15,319 nt of DNA from JALHNF01 sp039809305. Lineage in GTDB: Bacteria > Patescibacteriota > Minisyncoccia > Phycocordibacterales > UBA5272. The stretch is from NCBI GenBank assembly GCA_039809305.1, contig JBDHUT010000014.1, forward strand, positions 1 to 15,319, given 5' to 3'. Positions 14,365 to 15,319 of this stretch are shown piece after piece (position 1 is the first letter of the stretch; each line of letters starts with the position of its first letter). A program made the position numbers and the translations under genes. The notes under the pieces were generated by a model that searched no databases, was not told the origin of the DNA, and saw only the letters and a program-made list of their open reading frames with translations.

Positions 14365-14373
14365 AGTGTAACA
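14365..14373 (-). promoter_or_regulatory. Extended -10 promoter of the 51-aa gene
   Basis: TGTTACACT on the minus strand (TGn plus TACACT). The predicted start is near 14358, giving a leader of about 55 nt before the ATG at 14303. It lies between the RHH stop and the small gene, so the two can be transcribed separately. Confidence 0.5.
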
Positions 14374-14395
14374 CAATTTGAATAGGGTGAGTCGA

Positions 14396-14635
14396 TTAAT
14401 CTGACTTGATCCGATCAAATAGAGGAAAGCTGAGCTCTCGGTATGACTTTTCCGTGTGATTTACAGACATGATTACACGCCCTTGCCGTCTCTGCCGTAC
14501 GTGCCACTCAAGAAGTCCAAGCGCCGCATTGAGCAGTTCTTTTTTCGTCCGAAGACCCAATTCTTCCTGAAGGCTTTCCAGCTCCTTCAGCTGATCTTCA
14601 GGAAGTTCAACTTGAAACCTCGTGAGATTGGCCAT
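14396..14635 (-). CDS. Ribbon-helix-helix (CopG/Arc-type) DNA-binding protein
   Basis: A 79-aa predicted dimeric repressor. The N-terminal ribbon NLTRFQVELP (3-12) is followed by helix A (DQLKELESLQEELG) and helix B (TKKELLNAALGLLEWHVRQRR), the classic RHH pattern, then a short C-terminal tail of about 25 residues (VIMSVNHTEKSYRELSFPLFDRI). The start at 14635 puts the ribbon at residue 3 and has AGAGGA 7 nt upstream. The frame is also open to 14701, but the extra 22 residues do not fit the fold and cover the promoter region. No toxin gene of standard size lies beside it. It is divergent from murL (96 nt between starts) and upstream of the 51-aa gene, so either or both could be its targets, as could itself. 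G+C is higher than in uvrA/uvrB. Confidence 0.85.
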   Translation of the reverse strand: MANLTRFQVELPEDQLKELESLQEELGLRTKKELLNAALGLLEWHVRQRRQGRVIMSVNHTEKSYRELSFPLFDRIKSD

Positions 14636-14642
14636 TTTTGCG

Positions 14643-14656
14643 TCCTCTATTTTATA
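14643..14656 (-). promoter_or_regulatory. -10 box and Shine-Dalgarno of the RHH gene
   Basis: TATAAA (14651-14656) and AGAGGA (14643-14648, 7 nt before the ATG at 14635) on the minus strand. The two are very close, so either the transcript starts within the ribosome binding site or the true -10 lies further upstream. Confidence 0.4.
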
Positions 14657-14715
14657 ATGAGTCCAGCAATAAAACTCTACATCTTGAAGAGAATCTGTCA
14701 AGGAATTCTTTTTTG

Positions 14716-14724
14716 TGGCATACT
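14716..14724 (+). promoter_or_regulatory. Extended -10 promoter of murL
   Basis: TGGCATACT on the plus strand; the hexamer ends 7 nt before the ATG at 14732 and predicts a leaderless mRNA. A perfect TATAAT overlaps it (14724-14729), but used as the -10 it would start transcription inside the codons. Confidence 0.45.
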
Positions 14725-14731
14725 ATAATCA

Positions 14732-15319
14732 ATGGAGCGAATCTTTACTATATTTGAGCCAAAAATATTCGAAAATACTGTTGTATTTAACTATTCCTAT
14801 ACCGACAACGGATCTTCTTTTTCATTTCAAGAAGAACACACATTTCCTTTCGTTATTCAAGATTCAAAAGCTGTTCGCGCTCTTGCAATAGCAACTTCTA
14901 TAAGTTATTTCAAACTTCACTTAGCGCCAAAAGTTCACGTAGAATGGTTTCTAACGCCGTCAGAAATAGAGTTTTGGCAATGGCTTTTTAGAAACGGTTT
15001 TTCTGAGCTTGTATACCAAAATAAATTATCATGGGATGTTGTTGATAGCATTACTGTATCTAGTGGAATAAAAGTTTCAACATTTGAAACCCTCACCAAA
15101 AAATTTGAACAGAAAGCACTCGTCGGAATTGGTGGTGGTAAAGATTCTTCGCTTGCTGTAGAACTCCTAAAAAAGATCAATGTTCCGGTTATTGGATTTG
15201 CAACAAAAGTTCGTTCCATACCACTACTTCAAGAAAATGCTGCAGCACTACAAGTCCCACTTCTTGAAGTGACACGAAAGACTGACCCGCAACTTCTCAC
15301 CTTAAAAGAACATGTATAC
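14732..15319 (+). CDS. murL: MurL-like UDP-MurNAc-L-Ala-L-Glu epimerase (N-terminal 196 residues; runs off right edge)
   Basis: Predicted cytoplasmic peptidoglycan precursor enzyme. MurL inverts the terminal L-Glu of UDP-MurNAc-L-Ala-L-Glu to D-Glu with ATP, an alternative to making free D-Glu with glutamate racemase (known from Xanthomonas). My translation shows an N-terminal beta-rich part with the FQEEHTFPF motif (32-40), then RALAIATSISYFKLHLAP (49-66), FLTPSEIEFWQWLFRNGFSE (73-92), and the nucleotide-binding loop VGIGGGKDSSLAVELL (131-146), a PP-loop-like GGGKDS that I associate with MurL. The catalytic C-terminal part lies outside the window. The ATG at 14732 keeps the expected N-terminus. 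No Shine-Dalgarno is present. It is transcribed away from the RHH gene. The identification rests on motif order and should be treated as likely, not certain. Confidence 0.82.
   Translation, partial: MERIFTIFEPKIFENTVVFNYSYTDNGSSFSFQEEHTFPFVIQDSKAVRALAIATSISYFKLHLAPKVHVEWFLTPSEIEFWQWLFRNGFSELVYQNKLSWDVVDSITVSSGIKVSTFETLTKKFEQKALVGIGGGKDSSLAVELLKKINVPVIGFATKVRSIPLLQENAAALQVPLLEVTRKTDPQLLTLKEHVY

Noticed and set aside
14396..14635. RHH plus 51-aa gene as a classic toxin-antitoxin pair
   Set aside because: The genes are 92 nt apart with a separate promoter, and the 51-aa protein resembles no known toxin.
14636..14701. N-terminal extension of the RHH protein
   Set aside because: It precedes the ribbon strand, covers the likely promoter and Shine-Dalgarno, and the ATG at 14635 has a good ribosome binding site.
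1..15319. CRISPR arrays, insertion sequences and attachment sites
   Set aside because: No regularly spaced repeats, transposase motifs or terminal inverted repeats were seen; the tRNA end is not duplicated in the window.

Overview
The window looks like chromosome from a Candidate Phyla Radiation (Patescibacteria, probably Parcubacteria-like) bacterium. This is inferred from the AT-rich DNA, very tight gene packing, many small membrane-anchored proteins, an eight-cysteine secreted protein next to a CapA-like protein, a MurL-type route to D-glutamate, and core promoters placed almost directly on start codons. No rRNA or marker-gene phylogeny is available here, so the assignment is moderate. The standard code (table 11) fits all genes.

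Bases 1-6311, minus strand, hold a seven-gene head-to-tail cluster. In transcription order: an L,D-transpeptidase fused to a degenerate DD-carboxypeptidase-like domain, folD, an active-looking D-Ala-D-Ala carboxypeptidase, a small membrane protein with a GCLACCG motif, an anchored Gmad2/eight-cysteine protein, a CapA-family protein, and a class II photolyase that runs off the left edge. Most of it concerns the cell envelope, with one folate enzyme and one repair enzyme included. Several genes overlap or are separated by only 2-4 nt.

Bases 6312-6931, plus strand, hold tRNA-Ala(UGC). A cpYpsA/SLOG-family gene follows, its ATG only 3 nt after the tRNA, and converges with a 387-aa coiled-coil gene. 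Bases 6934-11499, minus strand, hold that coiled-coil gene, a three-helix membrane protein and uvrA. This UvrA is short (866 aa) because the insertion domain seems to be missing.

Bases 11500-14732, minus strand, hold a strong terminator with a candidate structured RNA before it, a small winged-helix gene, uvrB, then a GC-rich 51-codon gene with its own promoter, ribosome binding site, 3' hairpin and terminator, and finally a ribbon-helix-helix regulator. From 14732 to the right edge, on the plus strand, lies the start of a murL-like gene.

Functionally the window combines peptidoglycan synthesis and remodelling (MurL, LDT, DD-carboxypeptidase, CapA) with UV-damage repair (UvrA, UvrB, photolyase). 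Two expression styles are visible. Most housekeeping genes have a -10 element 6-10 nt upstream of the start codon and no Shine-Dalgarno, which predicts leaderless or nearly leaderless mRNA. Three small, GC-richer genes (winged-helix, 51-aa protein, RHH) have clear Shine-Dalgarno sites. The 51-aa gene is the most likely undescribed element in the window.
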